Assembly (NCBI RefSeq): GCF_000315625.1
Contig: NW_005434583.1
Coordinates: forward strand, 123,214 to 187,213
From: Guillardia theta CCMP2712
Taxonomy: Eukaryota; Cryptophyceae; Pyrenomonadales; Geminigeraceae
Direction of reading: 5' to 3'
Length of the DNA: 64,000 nucleotides
Part shown: piece after piece, positions 44,501-55,955 of the stretch
Layout of the letters: every line of letters begins with the position of its first letter
How positions within the stretch are numbered: position 1 is the first letter of the stretch
Notes under the pieces: generated by a model
The model's input: only the letters and a program-made list of their open reading frames with translations
Database searches by the model: none
What the model was told of the DNA's origin: nothing
Made by a program: the position numbers and the translations under genes

Positions 44501-47500
44501 GCGGACCCTCACTCGCATCCCGATACTCCCACACGCTGAAACGATAGTCGCTCGCGCACGTGGAGCTTGACGTCAGCTTCGCTGTGTCCGCGCACGCGGG
44601 GAACTGCCCCGAGGTCGGACACGTGATGGTCGGACACCTGAGATCGATCGCGTCGCTCGCGTCAACCTTGCAGAAGCTGCAGAGGTCACATGTCCCTAAC
44701 CCTCCCGTGCTCGACGAGCCCTGCTGGGAGCAGAAAAGTCCTGTATCGCAATCATAATGCGACTCGCAGGCCTGACCTGTCACACGAGCTGTCAGCGACT
44801 GACAAGACGGACGAGGCGTCGGGCCCCTCACCTCTCGTGCTCTTGGTGAAGATCGAGCTCGTGCTGATCGACATCTCTTGCGACGCCGTCAAGAGCGGAC
44901 AAGCCCGCGTCAGCGCCTCCTGCATCTCCTTACGATGATCCAGCAGCACGTTGATGATGGTCGCCGCTTGGACGTTGGAGGTTGCCAAGACTTCGCCTGA
45001 CACGTCTGCAGTCTCCGAGAGCCTAGAGACGTTGACGCTGATCTGCTGAGGGAGCACCTGAGAAGCGTTGAGCCTGCTCTCAACGATCTTCTGCCACTCG
45101 TCGAGCGCAGACAAGTTTCCACACAAGGGGACTACGACGGGGACTACGACAGGGACTGTTGGAGTGGTGGTGCCATCGGACTCCCTTGAAGGAGCTGAGG
45201 TGTTGGCTGAGGCTTCCGCAAGGGTGGAGCTGTTCGTAATGACGGAGGTAGAAGCGTTGTCGGCGGTTGTCGAGGTGATCGCGGGTATCGTCTGGATGTT
45301 GACGGGAAAGAACAAGCGGACACGAGGCGGGTCCAGGAAGTAGTTCCCGTAGTCAGCACTCGAGCTCGGCAGTGTCACATCAGGGTATTTTGCACACGCG
45401 ATGACCTTGACTTGCAAGAACGTGCGAGAAGTCGCGCCCTTGCGGTACAGCACAAGCTTGGAGCCATTCTTGACGGTGTTGGGGCAAGAGGCCTCGTCTT
45501 CCCAGTTGGTGCAGTCGCAGGTGGGGGTGGGCCGTGCGTCTGTAGAGAGAGCATACCGCATGTAGGTGACCTGCGAGGTAGTGACCACCTCGACTTCAGC
45601 GAGAGATAGTCCCACGAGACTGCTGTACAAGGGTCTCAATACGTTCTCCTTGTAAGCTCTGAGAACCGGGGGCCTGGGACTGGTAGGACAAATGGCTCCG
45701 GTCCCCCACGTTGCACAGAAGCCTCGCTTGTTCACAGAGCTATCCGTAGTGAATCTGATCTTCATGAAGCCCGTTGGTGACGTCACTGGGTTGACTATCT
45801 GACTCATTGTCCCACACATTGTTTTGAGCAACGTGGGCGTTGGGCTTGTGCAGCTTGCGGTCGTGCAAGAGTAAACTTTGACACTGTCATACCTGCATGT
45901 GCTACTGTACTCCACATCAAACATCTGAAACGTTAAAGACACGTCCGTTGCTGCTGGCGGGGCTATGATCCAGTAGCAGTCCGTCGAAGATGAATAAGAC
46001 GAGTATCCTGATGTGACATAGCCAGAAGCGCTTGCAAACGTCCGACTAGTGGCAGGACAATTGGAGACAACTCTCAACGAAGCCTTGTCAGCTTTCTCCT
46101 GATGACTCTCCTTGCTGATGACTTGATAGAGCTCTTCCATCCTCTTCGGGTTTTCCTTCGCCGGCGACTCTTCACGAAGAGCGGAGGAACCAACGTCACG
46201 CTCTCCGCTCGTGACATGAGCATCATGCTGCATGACTCCCATCTTCCTCATTGGAATCGAGCCTCCTGCCTTCTTCTTTGCCTCCTCCCCTTCTTTTTTT
46301 CTGACCGTTCGAGATCTTCTCCGCGCTCTTGATGAAACATCGCAGCTGGATCCCGACTCAATGATCTTCGCCTTGTTCGCTGCCGCGTACGGACTCCCGC
46401 TCATGTTGGGAAGGATGCTGCAGTACCCGACCTGTACAACCCTTACAAGCACGCCAAACAGCGGCAAGCTTACCTCCACTATGGTCTCCAACACACCCGT
46501 CACCGAGTCCTTGAGCTCGATCTTGCCGCTCAGCCCGTACTTGGAGGTCATCAGGTAGCCGACATCTTTCATCCAGATCTTAGTCAGAACCCTCACCGTC
46601 ACGCCATGCCTCTTGCTACCTTCGGGGTTGAACTTGTCGCAGAAAGTACGCATAGCGTCTGTGGGGGATCGACACATGGTTTTCAAGGCGTTCTCATTAA
46701 AGACTGCGTTCTTGAAAATTTCTCTGTGGTTCCCATATTCCATGGCCGACTTCCTTTTTGAGAGAGTCGAGAAAGAGCTGCGAGCCAAGCTCAGCTCATC
46801 TACTCTCGTACAACCTTCACTTACCTTGATGTCACCCTGAACAATGACGTCACCGCTTGATTCTCCACCGCTTGCTCTAAAGACGAGACCTGGTATAGCA
46901 CCAACGTAAGCTCTCCGTCGGGAGCCTCGAACGTCAGCTGGGTTGCGTTTGTGTCGGTCTCGAAAAGAAAGTCTCCCATCGTATCGCTGTAAATGTTGTA
47001 GAAATATCGCACCCTTGACGGATCGCTGTCCAGCGCAGAGTCTTTGAGAGGGAAACCGAGCTCTGACGAGCTTTGCTGGATGATGTCTGCCAGTGTGATA
47101 GTGAGCGTGGTGACGTTCTTGTACTTGCCGCAGTCCTTGATGCATCCGAACCGCCCGAAGCCCGGATACTCGTCGGGTGTATCACAACTTCCATCTCCAC
47201 ATACAGGATCGCTGAACACCACCTGAGCTATCCCCCGAAACCTGCCGATCACAGTCAACGTCGGCGATTATACTCATAGCACGATCCCTACCAGGAGTAG
47301 AAGTCTGCAGACGTGCCGAGAAAGCCCGTCGAGCCCAGTCCTGAGTTCATGTAGCCTCCGTTGCCAAGCTGAGGAAGATTACTGAGAACAAGGTCGACGA
47401 CAGAGCTCTCGACGTAGTAGGAAGATGTGATGTCTCGCTGCATGAAGAGAAACGAGACGTACACGATGAAGAAGATGGACGTCCCAAACAGCCTCACATA

Positions 47501-47761
47501 CGACGAGGAGCGTGACAGCTTCTCCCGCACTTTCTCTAGGAGGCCGTCGATCTGTATCTCTCGGCGAACCACAGGATCGGTTCTACTCCTCAGGCCGAAG
47601 AGCTTCTGTATCTCGGTATCTCGGAGGACTCCTTCTACCTCGTGGATATCGTCGACCAGGTTGTCGATCGGATCGCTTATCAGATACTCTATCTCCTCGT
47701 CGGTCTTCTTCACCTTCTTCTTCCGGTTCCTCAGTACCGCAGCGACAGCGGCTCCCTGCAT
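41580..47761 (-). CDS. Polycystin (PKD2/TRPP)-type cation channel with CUB, EF-hand and C2 domains, copy B
   Basis: Eight exons: 47761-47292, 47241-46825, 46777-46474, 46431-44832, 44776-43134, 43091-43011, 42951-41986 and 41924-41580. They give 1,941 aa, the exon sum is divisible by three, and every intron matches one in copy A. The domain order is that of copy A: first membrane helix, LNR-like CGDGSCDTPDEYPGFG, CUB-like domain (STDCYWIIAP, ~45780-46060), EF-hand-like DRNKDGFISEAEA, TRPP membrane core and C2-like domain. Outside exon 4 the copies look almost identical. Within exon 4, about 45118-46262 is strongly diverged, and B carries 180 more coding bases, including a Ser/Thr-rich tract ending VPVVVPVVVP. 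The C terminus is longer than in A (LAEENLVEVLPADGQLM). Both copies are open throughout, so both look functional. Confidence 0.88.
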
Positions 47762-47987
47762 GATGGAGGATCTATTGCCTTGGCAGTGCTCGGGCAGAGC
47801 TGGACCTGAGAGGATCTTACCAGTGAGACTAGCAGGCGGGGGGCGTGTGATCTACAGGCGTTCTTTCCTATGCTTCACTCGCTGCTGCTTCATCTTTAAA
47901 AGGGGGCGGGAGATTTTCTATTCCCCAAAACAACCGGGTAGGGTGGATAAACGTTTGCTTTCTAGGGGTCATTTCAACTGAGAAATG

Positions 47988-48023
47988 GTGGGTGGGTGGG
48001 TGGGTGGGTGGGTGGGTGGGTGG
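47988..48023. repeat. (GGGT)n simple repeat
   Basis: About nine GGGT units in a row. A G-quadruplex could form; it resembles the general G-rich spacer sequence rather than a telomere. Confidence 0.9.
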
Positions 48024-48409
48024 TCTTCCATGGAAGGGACCCACAAACAATGAACTCTAGTCAAGTACCCCACCCCCTTCTTTCACAAAGGGTAATCCTC
48101 TATAGCACTTTCCCTGTTAGCATCGGCCAAACCCCACCCACCCTTGAATCGACTCGAGTACCCTCACCCCCTATTTCACATCGGTACCCTACCCATAGAA
48201 AAAAGTCAACACAACAACGGAACATTCCCCCACTTGCACGCCCCCCTTGGCATTTCGCCTTTTCTAGAATACTCTAGTCAAAGAATCAAAATTGAGAGAC
48301 AAGTTCCCTTGGGGATTCCTACTTTTCAAATCATGAACCCGTGACCCCGTGACGTCCCATCCTCAAGTTGACACTGGAAAAAGTTGATACAGTTGTCTAG
48401 TAAAAGGGT

Positions 48410-48443
48410 CCTAGGGGGGCCCTAGGGGGGCCCTAGGGGGGCC
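48410..48443. repeat. 11-bp tandem repeat, CCTAGGGGGGC
   Basis: Three units with period 11; each contains GGGGGGCCC and CCTAGG palindromic cores, and a degenerate GGGGGGCCC follows. Confidence 0.9.
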
Positions 48444-50280
48444 AATGGGGGGCCCAAGGGGTCTCCTTACATTATTACTTACAACCGAAACCGAAATCAT
48501 ACTTGAAAACAAGGGACATACAAGGGATGTGAACCTCTAGCCATCAACTAGTAAGTTATGCCGCTCTGATGCAGAAGTACACCCTTGTGCTGACGATCTA
48601 TACGTTCTTCAGATGGAAATTTCTGTTTGAAATCATGATCCCATCTCAATGGTCAGGGCGTACATATTATCAGAGATTACATGCCAAGGTGTGCCGGCCT
48701 GTTTAAATTCTCTGAAGCATAGAATATTGTTCGGTGCAATCTTTCACATCTTAGGGTGCTTGAATATCTGGTTGATCTGCACCATTTCAGGTTGCACACC
48801 TCACTTGAAATTCTTTTCACATCTTCTCCTCTGCACTCGACATTCGTTGAAGAAAAGTCAGCATACGCATCGATAGAAATGCTGCTCTGTGACATACACT
48901 CTCGTCGATATCGATAGTCTGGTAGTGGTTGTTTTTAGATCCTTCTATCCTGTTTCATTGGTGTAGCCTCCTCGTCTTCTCAAGTACAAACGAAATGAAG
49001 GCCTTGTGCACCCTCCTGGGATTTGAACTGAATATGACTACCACGTTTCTGAGAGTAGTAGCGAAGTATCTCGTCCCAGAAAATACTTGATGCCTCAAGT
49101 CCTCATGTTACATGATTTAGGCGATGGTATAAGAGTCTCGTCTAAACTGTTACGCAGTTTCCTTCTGGTCATGAAAGCCCATCTTCAACGTTGTGCTACC
49201 TCCAGAAAGCAATCGGAGGGGCTTGCTTCCTAGTTTAAAGTGTCTCCCTTGTGCTGGATCTACGACCATCTCACTCTCACAATCTTACTTCGCACAACAA
49301 TCTCAGTCATGATCGTCGTGGTGTTAGTTGTCACAATCTTTGTTGGTCGTCATGGTTTTACTCCTCACAGGGGATCACTTGACTAGTACATCACATTTAC
49401 TATGGGGTGCCTACCCCACCCTACCCTATCTTTCACCACATCATTTCTATAGTCCAAATGGGGTCTTAAAGGCAGGGGTAGGGGTACACGGACCCGTAGA
49501 ACAGATAGGATAATCAATTGGCAGTTAAAGAAAGTGCGTTGAGAAATAGGGGGGTAGGTACTGTAGGGGGGTAGGGAGTAAAGGAGGTGGTGACTTGTCA
49601 CCATAACTCAGAAGGTAGCTGAAATTTCAAGTCATCATTAAAAGGAAACTTAGTAGAGAATACGGGCATGGGGTCTCTGAATAAGACATCAGTGCATTTG
49701 TGGTGGTAGGGTACCTGTTTGGAGGTGGTGTAATAGTATGAAGGGTGGTTTCGGACCCCTTAGGGCGGACAGCGATCTATGGGGGGGCAAGGGACAGGGA
49801 GGAATGTCAGAGAAAGAGGGTTTGAGATGTGAGAGAAAGTCAGACCTGAGGAGAACAACAAGATAGGGGACAGAGCGAAATGACAGCAGTTTGAGGCGGC
49901 TGTAGGTTGTTGAGGTAGGCAGCTGGAGTTGAAGGAATCAAGATGGGTAAATATCACCGTGTGCTCGTTCTTGTTTTAGCCCTGAAACATTGTTGAAGCT
50001 CACTTCAGAAAGCAAGAGCTAGCAGTCGCGAAAGTCGCGTTGAATCATTCCTCTACATTATTTTTGTTTCAGCTGACCAGACATGCAGAAGGGAGGGAAG
50101 CTGAAATCATCAGAGTCCAAGTAGCACATGGAACATCCAGGTAGTTAGCATCCGACAAGCACATGACTCAAAACTCGGGACGGGCGGACGCTACCCATGA
50201 AATTTCTTCCAACTCGGAGAGCGAGGTTATTGTTTTCAGCCCTTGCGGCTGAAAGGTCCTGACGCGCACATGTCAGGAGT

Positions 50281-52561
50281 CGCTCGATCCTGATTCAGGA
50301 AGGTCTCCTGCGTTCTTGACGCCTGAGGAATCTCCTGCTACATCGGAGTACCAAACTCCTTCCAGCACCCGCCCGCCGTCAGCTCGCGTCCAGGGGTGGG
50401 AGGAGCAGGAGAGGACAGGGAGTGTAACAGAGACCTGCACGGCTCCGACTTTCTCGAAGACATCAGGGAAACTTGTCAACCATCTCACGATCAACATCAA
50501 GTGCGATGAAGGTGACATCATCTACTACACGACAGACGGCAGCAAGCCCAGCTCGTCGAATGACAACGCCACTCTGTACAGAAACTCTCAGGGCTGTGTG
50601 ATCAAGAAGGAAATGGCCGTGTCGGGGAAGATCACAGTGAGAGCGAAGGCTTGCAACAGGATGAAGAGGTCCTCAGAGGTGGTGGAGGCTGTCTTCCAAG
50701 TGCTCGAGCCCACCATGCTTGTTCAAGCTGCTGCTCAAGCCTCAGAACAGGCGAAGACTCTATTGAGCAAAGCAAGGAGGTGAGGGATCGCGGCATCTGA
50801 GCGGCCTGAGCTTATCTTGCTGCTTTAGGATGGCCTTTATCAACGACAGAGACTATCAGGCAGTTTGCGCCATCGCCCTCCAGATGGCCTACCGCCAACA
50901 CCTGGCGCGGGTCTACTTCGAGCAGCGGAAGCGAGCGATCATTCAGATCCAAAGTTTCATGCGGCAGGTGCTCTCACCCGAATTTGCTCGCTCATCGTGA
51001 CGTCCCTCCCCGCCCAGTTCATCTCCATCTGGGTAGTCCGTGAGATGTACGAGAAGCGCTTCCGAAGGGAGGCGGATAAGAACGTCGGATGCCTCGTGGT
51101 GAAGCTTCGGCTCAAGGTTACTCCAGCTGCTTGTCTGAACGTGTTGAGATTCTCAGCTCCGATGGTTTGACAGGGCGAAACCGTCGCATCTCTCAGCGAG
51201 TCCAAGAAGAGGATCATCTTCGAGAGCGCTGCCGATGCTGTCAAAATGTCATCGGACCTCTTCCTCCCCTGCTCTCTCACCTTCCTGCAGGCCGCGAGGG
51301 AGCTGGATAGTGTGGAAGGTGGAGGAGTGCCTGTCTTCCAAGTACCTCAAACCACACTTCGAAGAGGACAAGCAGGTCATCGTCAAGCTCCTCGCCCTCC
51401 CTGCCAAAGAGCAGATCCCAACCATCGCGGTACTCCCGTCCTGCTCTTCCCCCACTCCTGGGCTCCTTATCCTGTCCTGATCCCCCGGGCACAGGCAAGG
51501 ATCAAGGAGAGTATCGCGTGCGGGCAGCTGGAGAGGCTGATGGAAAGCAAGGGGCTCAGCTGCAAGACCTCGTACAGGGAAAGAGATCCCAACAAGAAGG
51601 TGAAGCAGAACACGCAGAACGGGTGGAAGAGGGTCGCCTCCAAGACTGGCGAATACTTCTTCTGGAACAAGGTCCGTCCCCACCCCCTTCCAAGCTCCTC
51701 TGACCTCCACATGGCGCAGTACTCGGGCGAACGGACATGGCGCGTGCCTGACGAGCTCGCGGGCGTCGATCTGGAAGAGGTTCCGATCGCCGAGAAGAAG
51801 GTCAAAGGGGGCAGCTGAAGGAAGAGGAGGAAGAGGAGGAGGAGGAGGAGGAGGAGGAGGAGGTGGAGATGGTGGTGGCAAGGAGTAGGTGGATCAATCA
51901 GTCGGGTACTTCATTCCCTCTCGTCTGCTCGCTTTTTCTCTAGTATGAGGTGCTGGAAGTGACGGTGAATCCCGAGAAGAACATGAGCGTCGAGAGCCGC
52001 GTAGATAGTCTGCTCCAGGTCATCGGTAAAGGCGATAATGTAAGGCAACGCCGTTCCTCGTTCCTCGTGCCTCGTGCCTCTTGTCTCCTTTTCCTTCTCT
52101 CCCCTCTCCCCTCCTCTGTGATCCATGTCCTGCCTCCTTCTCTTCCATTCGCTTGCTCCCTCTTCACTCCTGCCTCCTCCCTCATCACCTGTGAGGACCG
52201 CAAGGGCCTGCGATCCCAGTTGGAGCATTGCTCGCTCTTGTCCAGTCGCTTCCCTGCTCCTCATTAGCTTCCCCAGCAGTAGAGGAGCAGGAAATGCCTC
52301 CTACCCCAGATCCTCCGGCACAACGAAGACAGGCTGAGAGTCAACGGAGTCCAGCTGAAGCCCGTCAGCCATGTCAGCAGAGAGAAGGAGTCAAACCCTG
52401 CGGCCTCTGCCTCCTCCTGCTCCCCCAAGCTGCGGGATGCGAGCTCCTGGCAGTCCTCTACGCACACCTGCGATGGACGCTCATTCTGCTGGCGAGTGAG
52501 GAGGAAGGAGTTGAGGAGGAAAGGAGGGCAAGGGGAAGGAGTGGAGGAGAAGAGCAGGTGA
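50281..52561 (+). CDS. Chitobiase-like domain, IQ motif and WW domain protein
   Basis: Multi-exon gene; the 5' end is uncertain because no clear ATG begins the first open exon. Exon 1 (to ~50779) carries a chitobiase/beta-hexosaminidase C-terminal-type fold: INIKCDEGDIIYYTTDGSKP, then GKITVRAKACNRMKRSSEVV. Next (from ~50829) is MAFINDRDYQAVCAIALQMA followed by an IQ-like segment (KRAIIQIQSFMRQ), a possible calmodulin-binding helix. Later exons give YEKRFRREADKNVG and ESIACGQLERLMESKG, then a WW-like domain split by an intron (NGWKRVASKTGEYFFWNK, then TWRVPDEL). The last exons may form a PDZ-like domain (EVTVNPEKNMSVESRV, LRVNGVQLKPV). The stop is at 52559-52561, 10 bp from the converging gene's stop. 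A cytoplasmic scaffold role is a guess; no orthologue is recognised. Confidence 0.6.
51823..51864. repeat. (GAG)n simple repeat
   Basis: GAGGAGGA run just after the WW-domain exon, in a probable intron of the 50281-52561 gene. Confidence 0.85.
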
Positions 52562-52571
52562 AAGAAAAGGA

Positions 52572-55411
52572 TCAGGGCAACTGACAATTCACCTCCATCT
52601 CCCGCAGCGTCGGGAACGCGGCCTGCAGGTTCTCCACGTCCCCAGTGAACGCAAACCCCACCTGATCCCCAGCTCATCGTTGGCCCACGACAGGAGATGA
52701 TCGGAGCTCTCACCCTTCTCAGCTGACACTCCCTCGAGAAAATCCATCCCAGCAGGTTCCCAAGAGAGGACCCGAACTCTAGATCCTCCTCAGCCTTCAC
52801 GCAGTCCAGGAGATACACCGTGTCTTGGATTGCCAGCTGGACCAGGGAGCAGCTGTGAGGGGGTGGTGGTGGTCAGGTGGGAAGCAGGGGGGCAGGTCAG
52901 CTCACGGTCTCGGATATCTCCATTCAGTGTCAATGCCCAGTATTTCCCCAGCACCCATGGCCTCGAGGAACCGACGGCACTTTCCCAGCTCGTTCAGGGT
53001 GTCAACCCACACGATGTCAACTGACCCCGGCAGGCTCAGCGTCTCTTCGCTCTTCACCTCGCTGGTGGTCGAGCCTACGGCCCCATCATCCTGCTCAGAT
53101 GGGAACAGGAAGGATGAGGTGAAGGTGAAGGAGGAGGAGGAGGAGGAGGAGGAGGAGGAGGAGGAGGAGGAGGAGGAGGAGGAGGAGGAGGAGGAGGAGG
53201 AGGAGGAGGAGTAAGGAAGAGGAGGTGGAGGAGGAGGAGGAGGAGGAGGAGGAGGAGGAGGAGGAAGGTGATGGAGGAGGTGTCAGGAGTTGGCGCTCAC
53301 CTTGTGGCCTCTTCACCTGGTAGGTTTCTTCCATCACCCTGACCAGCTCCTCCTTCTCTCCAACGTACTCCCACGCGTCGCTCTTGAGCCCCTGCAGCCC
53401 CTTCAGCAGCGGTCCAGCTCGCGGCGGACGTCACCTTGGACATGAGGAGCTCGAGAGTCGCGCACTCAAGCAAGAAGTCAGACTTGACGTCCGTCAGCTC
53501 CCAGCGCTTGAGCAGGGCAACAGCCTTCCTCCAGCACCGCGCTCCCTTCACCTCCTCGTACACTGCCTGCCTGACCTCCTCCTTCGCATCTCCCAGCTGC
53601 CCCTCGAGCAGGTCAGGAAGTCACTCACTCACTCACTCCCACCTGCTCCACAAGCTGCCACATCCTCGACTCAACGATCGCGCGGATCAGACCCGCGCTC
53701 ACCAGCACCTCCTCGATACCCAGCTTGCGGGCAACTTTTACAGCCGCCTGTCAAGGAGGCCATCAACTAGAAGGAATTCTCTTCCTCTTCACGCTCCTCC
53801 TCCTCCCAACTTCAGCAAACTCCCCACCCTTTCCTCTCCATGTCCTTGGATCCCTCTGTCACCCTCCTCTGCCCTTCCCGCCCCCCCCCGTTCCTGATAG
53901 TTTTGCGTCCTGCGGAAGAAATCGAACAGATCCGACTTGTCCTCCTCCCTCAGCCAAACTTTCTCTCGGTCCTCGTCGAGTCTTGCCGGGCAGACTGAGA
54001 TCGACACAGCAACAGTGAAACCCTGCCACGAGGTGAGAGGAGGAGAGCTGGCAGGGGGAAGGGGGACGAGGGATGATAGGAGAGGAAGATGAGACAAGGA
54101 GGACGACGAGGTGTCAAGGATGAAGAGGGGAGGAAGACAGGGAGGAGAGAAGGAAGAGGAGGAAGGGGAGGAGGAAGAGGAGGAAGAGACAAGGAGGAGG
54201 ACTAAACCAGGTCTACGTCAGGACATCGACACAGCTGGTTCAGGATGCTGGAACCTCCTCTCTCCTCCACTGCTCCTCTCAGCGACGTTTTCGCTGACTG
54301 CAGCAGCCTCTCCGTCTCGCTCTCGAGCTTCAAGTCCTCATGCACGTCTGGGTTCAGCGGTAAGGAACAGCCAGGGGGACGGAGCCGTTGCCGCACCTCC
54401 TTGGAACAAGACTTTGAGCGAGAGGGGCAAGGCAGAGGAAGTGACCTTGTACTGCCTCCTGAGGTTCCGGGACGGCGGCTGTGCATGCGAGCTCAGGGTC
54501 AGCGAACCAATGCAGATGCTTTCTCCTCTCACCTTGAAGCTCCGAGTCATCGCAATTAGCCCCCCGAGCACTGCACGGCCCCCATGCTCCCTCGCCGCCT
54601 CCACCAGCACATCCACCAGCTTCCCTGCGACCATGAAAGTGCTCTGCGGCCCGTTTGCCATACAAGTCCATGCCATGGCGAACAGAAGCTTCATGGCATC
54701 TGCCCCTCGCTGCTCCACCAGACAAATCACCAGGTTCGCCCCCTGCTCCCCTGCTCCCTCCTCTGCTCCCTCCTCAGTCATCCTGCTCCCGCTCTCCCCT
54801 CCTTCACAGCCCTCCTCCACGTCCTCCTCCGACATCCCCGTGCTGAAGATGATCGTTCCCATCTCAGCCATCTTCTCCCGCCTCGCAGGACGAGACTTGA
54901 TCTCATGCTGGAAATCAACCCACTCGCCCTCCTCCTTCGCCTCCGCCTCCTCCATCCTCTCCAGGATCGTCATCGAGACTCCCATCCTACTCGCTAGTCC
55001 CACGGGCGTCTCACCCTTCACAGTCTTCACTTTCATCTTCGCCGACCGGTCGAGCAGCAACGAAACGACTTCGTCTCGCTTCTTTCCGGCTGCAAAGTGC
55101 ATAGCCGTCTGTCCTCGTATCGTCATGGCGTCGACGCGGGCGCGGTGCTCCAGGAGCAGTCGAACGACCTCCACGTTTCCTCGCCATGCCGCCATGTGCA
55201 GCGCAACCTTCCCGTTGCTGTTTCCCAACCTCACGCACGTCTCCACGCTCTCCTCCCCCAGCTCCTCTCGAGCTGATCCTATCACTGCGCTCGTCGCCTC
55301 TGCCGTGTCAAACAGAGCCACTCGCCTCAGCTGCCTGCCAAACTTCTCCTGCTGCTTCTGCTTCGCACTGAGGCCCCAGTGCTGGCAGCCCTGCACATCC
55401 TCGCTATCCAT
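52572..55411 (-). CDS. Ankyrin-repeat protein with mut-7-like 3'-5' exonuclease domain
   Basis: Multi-exon gene. ATG 55411 opens MDSEDVQGCQHWGLSAKQ, followed by about three ankyrin repeats (NGKVALHMAAWRGNVEVVRL, GQTAMHFAAGKKRDEVVSLL, GETPVGLASRMG). The middle is a helical region (KVARKLGIEEVLVSAGLIRA, WRKAVALLKRWELTDVKSDF) resembling the N-terminal part of EXD3/mut-7 proteins. Near the C terminus a DEDD exonuclease domain starts: LGKCRRFLEAMGAGEILGID then TEW (motif I, DxE), SLVQLAIQDTVYLLDCVKA, and VGFAFTGDVENLQAAFP (motif II region). The model ends at a TGA at 52572-52574 before any motif III, so the nuclease is either incomplete or has a missed exon. GGA/TCC repeats (53131-53262) fall in a probable intron. 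RNA or miRNA trimming is the known role of mut-7 relatives. Confidence 0.65.
53131..53271. repeat. (GAG)n simple repeats
   Basis: Two GGA/GAG tracts (about 53131-53213 and 53224-53265) separated by a short interruption. Open frames across them (poly-Glu, poly-Ser or poly-Leu) are artefacts of the repeat. Confidence 0.9.
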
Positions 55412-55955
55412 CTTGCTCCTCTAAACCAGCGTGAGAGCCGGAGAAACGAAACACTTGGGCACAGCAGCCGTCTAAGACTTGGGCACAGGAGCTGTCTTAG
55501 CTTCGCTGAGGCCGCTCTGAGCAGCAATCATATGCACCCTCAGCCTCAAAATGTGTTGAAGCAAGCGTCAGACGAGAGACGATCGGAGATGCGATCGAAC
55601 CCACCAACGTACAAGCAGGACCGGAAAGCCTGGCACGACGGGCAGTTTGAAGGCAAGGAGGAGGACGAGGAGGTGAAGGGAGGGGAGGAGGAGGAGGAGG
55701 AGGAGGAAGAGGAGGAGGAGGAGGAGAACTATGTTTGTGTGTAGGGGATTCGCATCGGGATTCTGAGGGGGGTTTGTTTCTGGTGGGCCAAGTACGGGGA
55801 TGAGGTTTCGAGAATTTAGATGAAACGGAGGGGGTGGGGGTACAGAAGGGTGGGGTGATTTGCACTGTTGAACATGTCATATTCAGAGGTAGGAGTGTTT
55901 ACAATTGCAAAGTACAAGGGTAGGGTGGTTTGCGAAGGGGCGCGATGCATAGAGT
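55412..55955. other. Divergent spacer with (GAG)n tract
   Basis: Lies between the ankyrin-exonuclease start and the collagen-like start. A GAG repeat at about 55683-55728 makes a poly-Glu frame; G-rich sequence (GGGGGTGGGGG) is at 55825-55860. No gene supported. Confidence 0.5.

Larger units (their letters stand above)
47762..50280. other. 2.5-kb spacer rich in simple repeats
   Basis: No supported gene. It contains a GGGT/GGTG run (47988-48023), an 11-bp tandem repeat (48410-48443), C- and G-rich runs at 48060-48190 and 49400-49780, and otherwise AT-richer unique sequence at 48480-49320. Short frames here show no family features. Confidence 0.5.

Noticed and set aside
49000-49060. tRNA-like B box (GTTCAAATCC on the minus strand)
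   Set aside because: The flanking bases do not form a T stem or acceptor stem.
53095-53337. Poly-Ser, poly-Glu and poly-Leu frames
   Set aside because: Artefacts of GGA repeats open in several frames, within a probable intron.
55379-55744. 121-codon frame with poly-Glu tail on the + strand
   Set aside because: No domain or splice support; it overlaps the start of the ankyrin gene and a GAG repeat.
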